Origin: JAVJSU01 sp040219275
GTDB lineage: Bacteria; Chloroflexota; Anaerolineae; Aggregatilineales; Phototrophicaceae
Length of the DNA: 64,000 nucleotides
Direction of reading: 5' to 3'
Assembly (NCBI GenBank): GCA_040219275.1
Contig: JAVJSU010000061.1
Span: 186,001 to 250,000, forward strand
The translations under genes were made by a program, and so were the position numbers. Every line of letters begins with the position of its first letter. Positions within the stretch are counted from its first letter, which is position 1. Of the stretch, positions 51,146 to 58,876 are shown one piece after another. The notes under the pieces are model-generated. The model was not told the origin of the DNA, made no database searches, and saw nothing but the letters and a program-made list of their open reading frames with translations.

Positions 51146-51961
51146 TTAAACGACAGCCGTGTTCATTCCCGTCAACGTCTCGCTGATTTCCCATAATTTA
51201 CGAGATTCATAGGGATCAATCGCATACATGGGCGACGTTGGGCGACATTTGACGAAATATTTTCCGGTAACGCCAGCAACATCCTCGGCGGTTGCCAGAT
51301 AGATGCTGGTCTTTGCGCCCTCATCAGGTGACATGCCATGCGGATATAGATTAGTGTGGACTACTCCCGGATGCAAGGCATTGACCGTGATTGGCTTGCC
51401 CTGTAGACGTTTCGCCAATTCAACCGTGAACAGCACATTGGCAAATTTGGTCTGTGCGTAGACCTCCCAACCGCGATATCGCTCCTTATTTTGCAGATCA
51501 TCAAAATTGAGGCGGGTCTGCATCTGTGAGGCGACATTGATGATGCGGGCAGATGGGCTGTTCTCTAACACACCGAGCAAGCGAGTCGTCAGCAAAAAAT
51601 AGGCAAGGTGATTGACCGCGAAGGTCATCTCTATGCCCTCGGATGTTTCTTCGCGTTGTGGACGCATCACGCCTGCATTATTGATGAGCACGTCAAGATG
51701 CGTGTTATTCTGGCGGAAATCATCCGATAATTCGTGAATTTCTGCCTGAATCGAAAGATCAGCAATCATACAAGATACGTCAGAATTGCCGGTTTCGTCT
51801 TTGATTTGCTCCACTGCGAGCGCCGTTTTCGCAGGGTTGCGCCCGACGACGATCACTTTTGCGCCACGTTCAGCGAGGGCTTCCGCAGTTGCCAGTCCGA
51901 TTCCAGAAGTTGCGCCTGTGACCATGCAGGTTTTACCGTGCATGGAGGTTTGTATGTTCAT
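51146..51961 (-). CDS. Short-chain dehydrogenase, retinol-dehydrogenase-like
   Basis: The 271-residue NAD(P)-dependent SDR has a Rossmann motif TGATSGIGLA near the N-terminus, NNAG in LDVLINNAGVM, and the catalytic Y-x-x-x-K in YAQTKFANV. The PGVVHTNLY tail and layout match retinol-dehydrogenase-type SDRs. I chose ATG 51961. A TTG at 51976 would extend it by five residues. It is downstream of no clear operon partner, and the substrate is unknown. Confidence 0.9.
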   Translation of the reverse strand: MNIQTSMHGKTCMVTGATSGIGLATAEALAERGAKVIVVGRNPAKTALAVEQIKDETGNSDVSCMIADLSIQAEIHELSDDFRQNNTHLDVLINNAGVMRPQREETSEGIEMTFAVNHLAYFLLTTRLLGVLENSPSARIINVASQMQTRLNFDDLQNKERYRGWEVYAQTKFANVLFTVELAKRLQGKPITVNALHPGVVHTNLYPHGMSPDEGAKTSIYLATAEDVAGVTGKYFVKCRPTSPMYAIDPYESRKLWEISETLTGMNTAVV

Positions 51962-52012
51962 ACTGAAAGTTTCCAATTTCTAACAATACAATCCCTTTTA
52001 TCGTACACCCGC

Positions 52013-52047
52013 ACTAAAAATAAAAATCCCCCATTGATTAGGGGGAT
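52013..52047 (-). terminator. Terminator of the ABC exporter operon
   Basis: The 7-bp stem ATCCCCC/GGGGGAT (52026-52032 with 52041-52047) is preceded on plus by A-rich sequence, giving T-tail on minus. It lies 30 bp after the permease stop. Confidence 0.78.
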
Positions 52048-52077
52048 GAGTGGATCTTAATTGAGACTGATTAGCCG

Positions 52078-52914
52078 TTACTTCCGGCGGGTGCGGGCGC
52101 GGAGGCTGGTCAGCGAATAGAGGAAGGGGATGCCACCGATCACGACACATGCCAGCACGCCAGTCAGTAATTTTTCGCTGTCCCATCCAGTCAGCAGGAC
52201 ACTACGCATAGCTTCCAGAATATAGGTGATGGGGTTCAACTGGGCGGCAGTTTTAAGCCATCCACCGAGCAAGTCTACTGGCACAAAGGTAGCCGTTAGA
52301 AAGGTGAGTGGGAAGAAAATGAAGCCCGCTCCCTGTGTCGCCGCCGCACTATTGGTACGGAGCGCCACACCAACGGAAAAACCAGCAAAGCCAGTACCCA
52401 GGATGACGGAAAAAGCTATGACGACAAGATAGCCACCGACACCGGTTGCAGAATCCAAGCCCATGAGCAAGCCCACGCCGAGAATGATCAGCGTTTGGAG
52501 CAGAAGCACCATCGCACCGGCAATAATTTGACCAAGCAAGAGTGCACTCCGGCTGATGGGGGTGAGTAGAAGTTTATCAAAATAGCCGTTCTCGATGTCG
52601 CGGACGAGGTTCTGCCCTGCCACGCCTGCTCCACTGAGGGACGCGCTAATGATGGACAGCGGCAAGATAAAGGCAAGATAGCCCCCACTGCTCAGACCGG
52701 GGATGCTATCCGCGGCATTGCCAAGCGTGGCTTCGTAGATGAATAGGAAGAAACCGCTGATGAACAGAGATGGCAGAACGGCGGCAGGTGTACGCGCAAG
52801 GGTGACGATACTGCGCCATGACATCATGGATACTTGTGCCAAAAACGGCATGGTTTTCTGTTGATTGCCCTGCGCGGACAATGTTGATGTTGTGTCTTTT
52901 GTTAGGGTTGTCAT
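52078..52914 (-). CDS. ABC-2 type exporter permease (DrrB-like)
   Basis: The 278-residue ABC-2 permease has six membrane segments. DIENGYFDKLLLTPISRSALLLG is the conserved family loop, and there is a LNPITYILEAMRSVLLTGW tail. It pairs with the ATPase encoded 58 bp upstream. Together they resemble daunorubicin-type DrrAB drug exporters. GAGGAG lies 11 nt before the ATG. The exported compound is unknown, and control by the adjacent TetR protein is likely. Confidence 0.9.
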   Translation of the reverse strand: MTTLTKDTTSTLSAQGNQQKTMPFLAQVSMMSWRSIVTLARTPAAVLPSLFISGFFLFIYEATLGNAADSIPGLSSGGYLAFILPLSIISASLSGAGVAGQNLVRDIENGYFDKLLLTPISRSALLLGQIIAGAMVLLLQTLIILGVGLLMGLDSATGVGGYLVVIAFSVILGTGFAGFSVGVALRTNSAAATQGAGFIFFPLTFLTATFVPVDLLGGWLKTAAQLNPITYILEAMRSVLLTGWDSEKLLTGVLACVVIGGIPFLYSLTSLRARTRRK

Positions 52915-52972
52915 CGCTAATTTAACTCCTCAATTTCACAAATTTACTGGACGGTTTTACGGTAGAGATGGG

Positions 52973-53941
52973 TTACGCGAGTTCGGCTTCAGTTTTGGTC
53001 TCTTCTTCAAAACGTTCGCCGGTGACCTGTAAGAACACATCATCAAGCGTTGGTTGTGTCAACGTCAGGGAAACGGGTTGAATATTTGACTCGCTAAGTA
53101 TGTTGACCACTGCCGGAATGCGAGTGGCGGCATCTTTGAGATACAGGCGGAGGGTTTTGCGGTCAAGCTGGGTGCGCTCCACCATATCGGATAATTTGCT
53201 CTGGGCGCTTTCTGCTGTTTCAACGTCACTAAAGATGACATTGATGGATTCTGAACCCAACCCTGATTTGAGTTCTGCAGGTTGTCCTTCTGCCTCGATC
53301 TTGCCTTTGACGATAATGGCAATACGATCTGCGAGTTCGTCCGCTTCTTCAAGGTATTGGGTCGTAAGGAAGATGGTCATGCCCTGTTCTTTGTTCAGGC
53401 GGCGGACTTCCGTCCAGACATCACGGCGACTGGCGGGATCTAAGCCCGTGGTCGGTTCGTCGAGAAATAAGATGGACGGCTCGTGAATTAACGCCATGGC
53501 AAGGTCAAGGCGGCGACGCATACCACCGCTGTATTTGCCAACGGGACGGTCTGTCACATCGGCAAGCTTGACGATTTCCAGCAATTCTTTGGCGCGAGAT
53601 TGTGAATCACGGCGGCTGAGACCAAATAACTGCCCCTGAATCGTGAGGAGTTCCATAGATTTCATGAGCGGGTCAAGCCCGATATCCTGCAACGCGACCC
53701 CGGCGACGCGACGCACATCAGCCGCCTGAGAGACAACATCAAAGCCGCCAACTGTCGCTCGCCCTTCTGTGGGTAAGCCCAATGTGGTGAGCATTAAGAT
53801 GGCTGTGCTCTTACCTGCGCCGTTAGGACCGAGAAACCCGAAGATTTCACCATCGTCAACTTTAAAAGACACGCCATCAACAGCGGCGAAATCCCCATAT
53901 CTTTTGACTAAATTTTCTGCGACGATCTCACGATTTGCCAT
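52973..53941 (-). CDS. ABC exporter ATPase (DrrA-like)
   Basis: The 322-residue ATPase has Walker A GPNGAGKST (about residues 38-46), signature YSGGMRRRLDLAMAL, Walker B ILFLDEPTTGLDP, and the DrrA-type C-terminal regulatory region (about 220-320). ATG 53941 follows GAGGAG by 6 nt. An earlier in-frame start at 53992 would overlap a CTACC/GGTAG inverted repeat (53986-54003) that is probably the operator. It is the first gene of an exporter operon with the DrrB-like permease. Confidence 0.92.
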   Translation of the reverse strand: MANREIVAENLVKRYGDFAAVDGVSFKVDDGEIFGFLGPNGAGKSTAILMLTTLGLPTEGRATVGGFDVVSQAADVRRVAGVALQDIGLDPLMKSMELLTIQGQLFGLSRRDSQSRAKELLEIVKLADVTDRPVGKYSGGMRRRLDLAMALIHEPSILFLDEPTTGLDPASRRDVWTEVRRLNKEQGMTIFLTTQYLEEADELADRIAIIVKGKIEAEGQPAELKSGLGSESINVIFSDVETAESAQSKLSDMVERTQLDRKTLRLYLKDAATRIPAVVNILSESNIQPVSLTLTQPTLDDVFLQVTGERFEEETKTEAELA

Positions 53942-53985
53942 TTCACACTCCTCATTTTCATCTTCGATTTTCAATTTCGGCGTAT

Positions 53986-54003
53986 CTACCAAAAATTAGG
54001 TAG
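53986..54003. promoter_or_regulatory. Candidate TetR operator upstream of the exporter
   Basis: Inverted repeat CTACC-8nt-GGTAG. Its right half TTAGGTAG (53996-54003) is the exact reverse complement of CTACCTAA in the tetR leader. It lies 45 bp upstream of the DrrA-like start. Confidence 0.6.
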
Positions 54004-54097
54004 GCAATAATCCAAAAAAATTTATTGCTTCGTATAAGTTATATAGTGGTGCAAAGTATAGAACATTTTTTCTAAAAAATCAATACGGGAAAGTAGA

Positions 54098-54685
54098 TTA
54101 TCGCTTCACTAAGCCCATCAAAAGCACCTCAATCATTTCATCTGCACGGCGTACAGCAAGGTCGTAATCTGTTGGTTCAGGAATTTGCCCGATGCTCGTG
54201 ATGATGGATAAGAATGACCCGGCGATTAAGGTGATATGTGGTAGCCAAATTTCACCGCGTTCTTGCGCCGCTTTGAACACGTTCTCAAATGGCATGAGCA
54301 TGGATTGATAGCCGATTTCCATCAAGTAGTGAGCGTGTTCTTCACTGATAGAGGGCATATCGGAACTGAACATACGCCCGAAATCCAGCGGTGTTTGGCT
54401 CAGTAACCAGCGTGCCATGACGCTCAACTGTGCTTTTAAGTCGTCTCCGGCTTCGGCGGCGGCGGATTCTAAAGCTTTGCGATGGGTATGAAAGCCACGC
54501 TCGGTTACTTCAACGAAAAGCTGTTCCTTGCCACTGACGTGATAATAGAGAGAGGCTTGCTTGATGCCCAACTCATCAGCTATATCGCGCAAACGCACAG
54601 CTTTGTAGCCTTTTTCTGTAAATAGCCTTCCAGCGACGTTTAGTACACGTTCGCGTGCGTCACTTTCGTTGAATTCTTCGACCAT
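54098..54685 (-). CDS. TetR family transcriptional regulator
   Basis: The 195-residue repressor has an N-terminal helix-turn-helix (ARERVLNVAGRLFTEKGYKAVRLRDIADELGIKQASLYYHV), which is typical TetR, and a C-terminal ligand and dimer domain. It lies just upstream of the DrrAB-like exporter on the same strand. Both genes have CTACCTAA-type inverted repeats in their leaders, and in the tetR leader the repeat overlaps the ribosome site. It most likely represses itself and the exporter until an inducer binds. Confidence 0.92.
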   Translation of the reverse strand: MVEEFNESDARERVLNVAGRLFTEKGYKAVRLRDIADELGIKQASLYYHVSGKEQLFVEVTERGFHTHRKALESAAAEAGDDLKAQLSVMARWLLSQTPLDFGRMFSSDMPSISEEHAHYLMEIGYQSMLMPFENVFKAAQERGEIWLPHITLIAGSFLSIITSIGQIPEPTDYDLAVRRADEMIEVLLMGLVKR

Positions 54686-54693
54686 AGAATAAC

Positions 54694-54715
54694 CTACCTA
54701 ACTTTCAGTAGGTAG
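54694..54715. promoter_or_regulatory. Candidate TetR autoregulatory operator
   Basis: CTACCT-10nt-AGGTAG inverted repeat. The left half CTACCTAA (54694-54701) matches the operator half at 53996-54003 in reverse. It overlaps the Shine-Dalgarno region of tetR. Confidence 0.6.
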
Positions 54716-54855
54716 AATATCACTGACTATTTTTTAAGTCAATAGGTTACTCACGGTCTGCTTATCAAAAACTATTTTTTTACTAAAATTCAAGTTCGTG
54801 TGTAAAATTGAACGTGATATAATTATCGTGTCCATTAAGAATAGGATTAAAGGTT

Positions 54856-55107
54856 ATGTCCAGAGAAGTGCAAACTTCATTGCAGGACTTACACGAAGAA
54901 CTCGGCAAAGTTGAACATGAAGAGTCACAAACTATACGTAAGCAAATAGCGTCATTTATCCAGCAATTGGGCGATGAGGGCGAAGATTTAGGGGACGATT
55001 TACTGGCACGTTTAATTGAAGCGCAGACCACATTTCAAGATAACTACCCGAATATCGCCGCCGCAATGAGCCGTGCAATCAACATCATGAGCAATGCCGG
55101 CGTGTAA
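54856..55107 (+). CDS. DUF4404 family protein
   Basis: The 83-residue all-helical protein matches DUF4404. It starts SREVQTSLQDLHEELGKVEHE, with a central SFIQQLGDEGEDL, and ends FQDNYPNIAAAMSRAINIMSNAGV, the characteristic tail. The function of the family is unknown. AAAGG is close to the ATG, and AGGAT is better spaced. It is monocistronic, with a terminator 35 bp downstream. Confidence 0.8.
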   Translation: MSREVQTSLQDLHEELGKVEHEESQTIRKQIASFIQQLGDEGEDLGDDLLARLIEAQTTFQDNYPNIAAAMSRAINIMSNAGV

Positions 55108-55553
55108 CGGATGTCAGTCGCTTAGAATAACGGAATATCGATGGTGCGATTAGCGATAAAATCGCACCTTTGTAACAGACTCTCGGAACACCCGATACTC
55201 TGATGAACGCAGTTGTTCATCAAGCTTTACCTCACTTTCTGATTTCTTCGCATCCGATCCCTAACATAAATGAGATTCAAGACCATTAACAAAGGCGAAT
55301 ACTATGTGATTGTATTTGTTTGCCCAAAGCATAATTAGGCAGGCAATTTGAATAAAGTTGCGTTTATCTACAGCATTCAAGTGTATACTCTGGCACGCGA
55401 GAAATTAGGGCGCATACTCATACCGGAGACAGTTTCAAATTGTGCGTTCGCTGGTGCTAAGAAAAATAGACTTCATGATGTACGGCTGGAACTTCCCTCT
55501 ACGCGATCACGCTCAATACAAGCGGGATACAAAAACCATAGGAAATTAACTTT
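55108..55553. other. Intergenic region of 446 bp
   Basis: It holds the DUF4404 terminator at 55143-55172 and a perfect 8-bp palindrome TGATGAAC/GTTCATCA at 55201-55222. A 69-codon frame at 55348 has no ribosome site and no recognisable protein, so I do not call it. Confidence 0.6.
55143..55172 (+). terminator. DUF4404 gene terminator
   Basis: The 8-bp stem GGTGCGAT/ATCGCACC (55143-55150 with 55161-55168) is followed by a short T-run. Confidence 0.6.
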
Positions 55554-56006
55554 ATGATATTTGACACCTTAACGAAAGCTGGCTTATATAGCGCAATCCA
55601 CCCGATGATTGCCAAAGGCATCGCCTATCTGAAAAGTGATGAATGGAAAGACAAAGCAACCGGCATCTATGAGTTAGAAAAAGATATGCTTTACTTGCAC
55701 GTACAAGAATTAGAAACGATGGCGGAGACTACGGCTAAGTGGGAAGCGCATCGCATTTATACCGATATTCAATATGTGGTTTCTGGTGTGGAACGCATAG
55801 GCTACGGCAAACAAGATCAATTCACCGCAATCACCGAATACAATGCGCAAAATGATTTCTTTCATCTTGAGGGCACAGGGGACTTTATTACCGTGCATGA
55901 AGGCATGTTTACCATATTCTTCCCCCATGATATTCACAAAACGCGGGTAGCAATTGGTCAGCCTACGACGATAAAGAAGGTTGTTTTAAAAGTCCTCGTA
56001 GACTAA
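55554..56006 (+). CDS. YhcH/YjgK/YiaL family protein
   Basis: The 150-residue cupin-like protein is of the YhcH/YjgK/YiaL (DUF386) family. Markers are KDMLYLHVQELETM, WEAHRIYTDIQYVVSGVERIGYG, FHLEGTGDFITVHEGMFTIFFPHDIHKT and VKKVVLKV-like ends. The family includes the sialic-acid anomerase NanQ and other sugar-related proteins. Its stop is 18 bp before the next dehydrogenase start, so it heads a probable sugar-metabolism operon. The exact substrate is unknown. Confidence 0.9.
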   Translation: MIFDTLTKAGLYSAIHPMIAKGIAYLKSDEWKDKATGIYELEKDMLYLHVQELETMAETTAKWEAHRIYTDIQYVVSGVERIGYGKQDQFTAITEYNAQNDFFHLEGTGDFITVHEGMFTIFFPHDIHKTRVAIGQPTTIKKVVLKVLVD

Positions 56007-56024
56007 GTGACAGGAAATAAGCTC

Positions 56025-57005
56025 ATGAAAACCATTCGTTGGGGAATCATCGGAGTCGGGGATGTCACGGAAGTTAAGAGTGGCCCCGCCTTCTATAAAG
56101 CGCCGAATTCTGAGCTGGTTGCAGTCATGCGTCGATCCGGTGAAAAAGCAAAGGATTATGCTGAACGCCATAACGTCCCGAAATGGTACGATGATGGAGA
56201 CGCGCTTATCAATGATCCGGATGTTGATGTTGTGTATATCGCCACACCCCAATATGCCCACAAAGACTACACGCTCAAAGTCGCCGCCGCAGGAAAACCT
56301 GTTTATTGCGAAAAGCCGATGGCGCTGTCTCATGCTGAATGTCAGGAAATGATTGATGCCTGCGCTAATGCAAACGTCCCGCTGTGGATCGCTTACTATC
56401 GCCGTGCAATGCCCCGTTTTTTGAAAATCAAGGAACTCATCAATACTGCCATCGGTGACGTGCGTACTGTTTCCATACAATTATCCAACTCGACACCCAT
56501 ACAGGAACATACACCAACGGAAAATCTACCGTGGCGTTATCATCCGGAACTATCAGGAGGTGGTCTATTTGTCGACGTAGGAAGCCATCAAATCGACCTA
56601 CTGAATTACTACTTTGGCAATATAACGGAAGTTAAAGGCTATGCCACCAACCGCGCTGGCTTGTATCCGGTGGCGGATACAGCAGTCGCCTCATTCAAAT
56701 TTGAGTCCGGCATTATCGGGTCTGGCGTGTGGAATTTTGCCGCCGGAACGACTGTTGATGAAACGACGATTGTCGGCTCTAAAGGGGCGCTGAAGTTTGC
56801 TGTGTTCGAACCTACGCCGTTTACATTAACCACTGACGCAGGCGTACAAACGTTTGATCTTGCCTATCCAGAACACGTGCATCAGCCCCTTGTCGAAACA
56901 ATTATCGCCGAATTATTAGGTACGGGGACGTGTCCGAGTACGGGTGAATCCGCCCGACATACAAACTGGTTTATAGATGAGGTGTTAAAGACCTATCATC
57001 GGTGA
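56025..57005 (+). CDS. Gfo/Idh/MocA family oxidoreductase
   Basis: The 326-residue NAD(P)-dependent sugar-type dehydrogenase has a Rossmann start RWGIIGVGDVTEVKSGPAFY and the family motif GKPVYCEKPMALSHAE with the catalytic-site Lys. A C-terminal beta-sheet domain (GGGLFVDVGSHQIDLLNYYFG) follows. ATG 56025 has AGGA 9 nt upstream. It follows a YhcH-like gene and precedes a class V aminotransferase, as in small sugar or amino-sugar catabolic units. The substrate is unknown. Confidence 0.9.
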   Translation: MKTIRWGIIGVGDVTEVKSGPAFYKAPNSELVAVMRRSGEKAKDYAERHNVPKWYDDGDALINDPDVDVVYIATPQYAHKDYTLKVAAAGKPVYCEKPMALSHAECQEMIDACANANVPLWIAYYRRAMPRFLKIKELINTAIGDVRTVSIQLSNSTPIQEHTPTENLPWRYHPELSGGGLFVDVGSHQIDLLNYYFGNITEVKGYATNRAGLYPVADTAVASFKFESGIIGSGVWNFAAGTTVDETTIVGSKGALKFAVFEPTPFTLTTDAGVQTFDLAYPEHVHQPLVETIIAELLGTGTCPSTGESARHTNWFIDEVLKTYHR

Positions 57006-57110
57006 ACAGCCTAATTGTGCTAATCGCGGTGCATTGATTCCATAGGACCAATGGGTCGTCAAGCCATGCTATACTCTTTCAAAACCGTAATCTGGAAAAA
57101 GGAAATTAAG

Positions 57111-58307
57111 GTGAGCGACGACTCATTACTACAATGGCGGGACGAATTCCCTATTCTTGAAAAATGCACCTATTTGATTAGCAACAGTCTCGGTGCGATG
57201 CCTCGCGGTGTTTATGATAGCCTCGCTCACTACGCGGATATGTGGGCGGAGCATGGGGTGTCTGCATGGGGCGTGGAGTGGTTTGAACTCAATGGCAAGG
57301 TGGGCAACAAGATCGCGCCATTGATGGGTGCGCCAGAAAATAGCGTACTCGTGCATCAGAATGCGAGCATTGCCAACAGTATCCTCTTTGGTGCGCTGGA
57401 TTTTAGCGATACTAAACGCAACAAAGTCGTCATCACGGATATGGACTTTCCATCGGATATTTATGTGCTCCGTCGCTGGTTGCCAGAGCATATGCAGATT
57501 GAGATGGTCAAAACCGACGACGGCATCAGCATCGACACAGACAAAATCTTAGATGCCATTGACGAAACCACCCGCCTAGTGAGTATTTCGCATGTGTTGT
57601 TTCGTAGCGCGTATATTATGCCCGCCAAAGAAATCATCGAAAAAGCGCACCGCGTCGGCGCGCAGGTGGTGATGAACGGGTATCACAGCGTCGGCATCAT
57701 TCCGGTCGATGTGACCGCGCTCAATATTGATTTTTATATCGGTGGTGTGCTGAAATGGATGTGTGGCGGCACCGGTGGGGTATTTATGTATGTCCGCCCT
57801 GACCTGCTGACGACGCTTAATCCCAAAGTCACCGGATGGTTCGCGCATAAAAAACCGTTTGAGTTCGACGTAGACCATCTGGAGTTACGTGAAGACAGTT
57901 ATCGCCTGATGAACGGCACACCGGGCATCGCCACATTGCAAGCCATCCAACCCGGCATAGACATTATCACGCAGGTGGGCGTAGCGAATATCCGCGAAAA
58001 ATCCATCCGGCAAACATCTCTGATTATTGATCTAGCCGATGAAAAAGGGTATCCGGTTGTTTCTCCTCGCGATAGCCGATTTAGAGCGGGCACGGTGACG
58101 CTCAACCCGCCGGAAAGTTACAACGTAACCCGCGAATTGTTAGCGCGAAAATTCAAAATTGACTATCGTGAAAATGCAGGCATTCGCATTGCACCGCATT
58201 TTTACAATACTGATGATGAAGTGCGGAGCGTCGTTGCGACGATTGGCGACATTCTCGACGATGGAAGCTGGAAGCAACACGCAGAGTCACGCGAATTTAT
58301 GACGTAG
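57111..58307 (+). CDS. Class V aminotransferase, kynureninase-like, with Asn at the PLP-nitrogen Asp site
   Basis: The 398-residue PLP enzyme has the fold-type I class V layout. PLP Lys215 is in GGVLKWMCGGTGGVF. The usual D-A-Y-H/Q motif that contacts the pyridine nitrogen reads M-N189-G-Y-H-S-V-G, so Asn replaces Asp. The start is GTG at 57111, 7 nt after AAGGA. It is likely co-transcribed with the preceding sugar-type dehydrogenase. The reaction could be desulfuration, transamination or hydrolase-type and is not assigned. Confidence 0.85.
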   Translation: MSDDSLLQWRDEFPILEKCTYLISNSLGAMPRGVYDSLAHYADMWAEHGVSAWGVEWFELNGKVGNKIAPLMGAPENSVLVHQNASIANSILFGALDFSDTKRNKVVITDMDFPSDIYVLRRWLPEHMQIEMVKTDDGISIDTDKILDAIDETTRLVSISHVLFRSAYIMPAKEIIEKAHRVGAQVVMNGYHSVGIIPVDVTALNIDFYIGGVLKWMCGGTGGVFMYVRPDLLTTLNPKVTGWFAHKKPFEFDVDHLELREDSYRLMNGTPGIATLQAIQPGIDIITQVGVANIREKSIRQTSLIIDLADEKGYPVVSPRDSRFRAGTVTLNPPESYNVTRELLARKFKIDYRENAGIRIAPHFYNTDDEVRSVVATIGDILDDGSWKQHAESREFMT

Positions 58308-58380
58308 GATCAAATTCGTAACACATTCGCAACAATTGTGACTATACTTCAACATATAGATTGTTATTCAGGACGATTTT

Positions 58381-58815
58381 ATGCGACGGGTATTTCAAGT
58401 CGGGTTCATATTTGCGCTGATGGTTTTGGGGTTAGCCGCCTGTGGAGGTGGCACACAACCAACGACCCCAACGACGACCAGCAATGATGACCAGAACGCG
58501 CCTGCGGAAGAATCAGATGCGGTGCGCCGTCCACAATTTTTGAATGCGTATGCTGATTGGTGACCTACCTGACGTGAAAATCAGCCTATCGTGAATAGGC
58601 TTTCAACGATGTTCGGCGAGCAGATTGATTTCGTCAACTTGAACATAGACGACCCCGGTACTCAGCGCACCCGCGACTATTATGGTTTTCGTGGGCGGAC
58701 AGAATATGTGCTGGTGGATGAAAATGATGAGATTGTGCGGCGGTGGTTCGGTCCGTTGGATCAGCCAAGCATGATCGAGGCATTACAGGCATTCATAGAC
58801 GAACGCGGATCATAG
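58381..58815 (+). CDS. Thioredoxin-like lipoprotein with two in-frame TGA (Sec) codons, UxxU
   Basis: Reading through TGA at 58561 and 58570 gives one 144-residue protein in a single frame. It starts MRRVFQVGFIFALMVLGLAAC (lipobox LAAC), has a Thr/Pro linker, then a thioredoxin domain: FLNAYADW-U61-P-T-U64-RENQPIVNRL, NLNIDDP and WFGPLDQPSMIEAL. Both active-site cysteines are TGA, and no frameshift is needed. The usual cis-Pro before beta4 is absent (GRTEYVLVD). AGGA lies 7 nt before the ATG. A hairpin at 58583-58601 fits a SECIS. The alternatives are a decayed gene or sequencing errors. TGA is a normal stop elsewhere in the window. Confidence 0.78.
58573..58601 (+). promoter_or_regulatory. 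Candidate bacterial SECIS element
   Basis: Ten nt after the second TGA, a perfect 7-bp stem AGCCTAT/ATAGGCT (58583-58589 with 58595-58601) closes a 5-nt loop CGTGA with G at position 2. It is inside the coding sequence, as bacterial SECIS elements are. The loop is 18-27 nt from the two TGAs. Confidence 0.6.
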
Positions 58816-58825
58816 CGAAAATAAT

Positions 58826-58863
58826 AAAACGGGCGCAAGCGATTATCTTGCACCCGTTTTTTG
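58826..58863. terminator. Bidirectional terminator
   Basis: A 14-bp stem with one mismatch, AAAACGGGCGCAAG/CTTGCACCCGTTTT (58826-58839 with 58847-58860). It lies between the convergent thioredoxin-like and ArsR-like genes. Confidence 0.85.
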
Positions 58864-58876
58864 ATTCATGTGGTGA

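Noticed and set aside
55348..55557. A 69-codon frame before the YhcH gene
   Set aside because: No ribosome site, no recognisable protein and poor composition.
58381..58563. A 60-residue lipoprotein as a complete gene, with a separate 74-residue gene starting at GTG 58591
   Set aside because: Both are in the same frame and together form one thioredoxin. The second has no ribosome site, and the split falls exactly at the active site.
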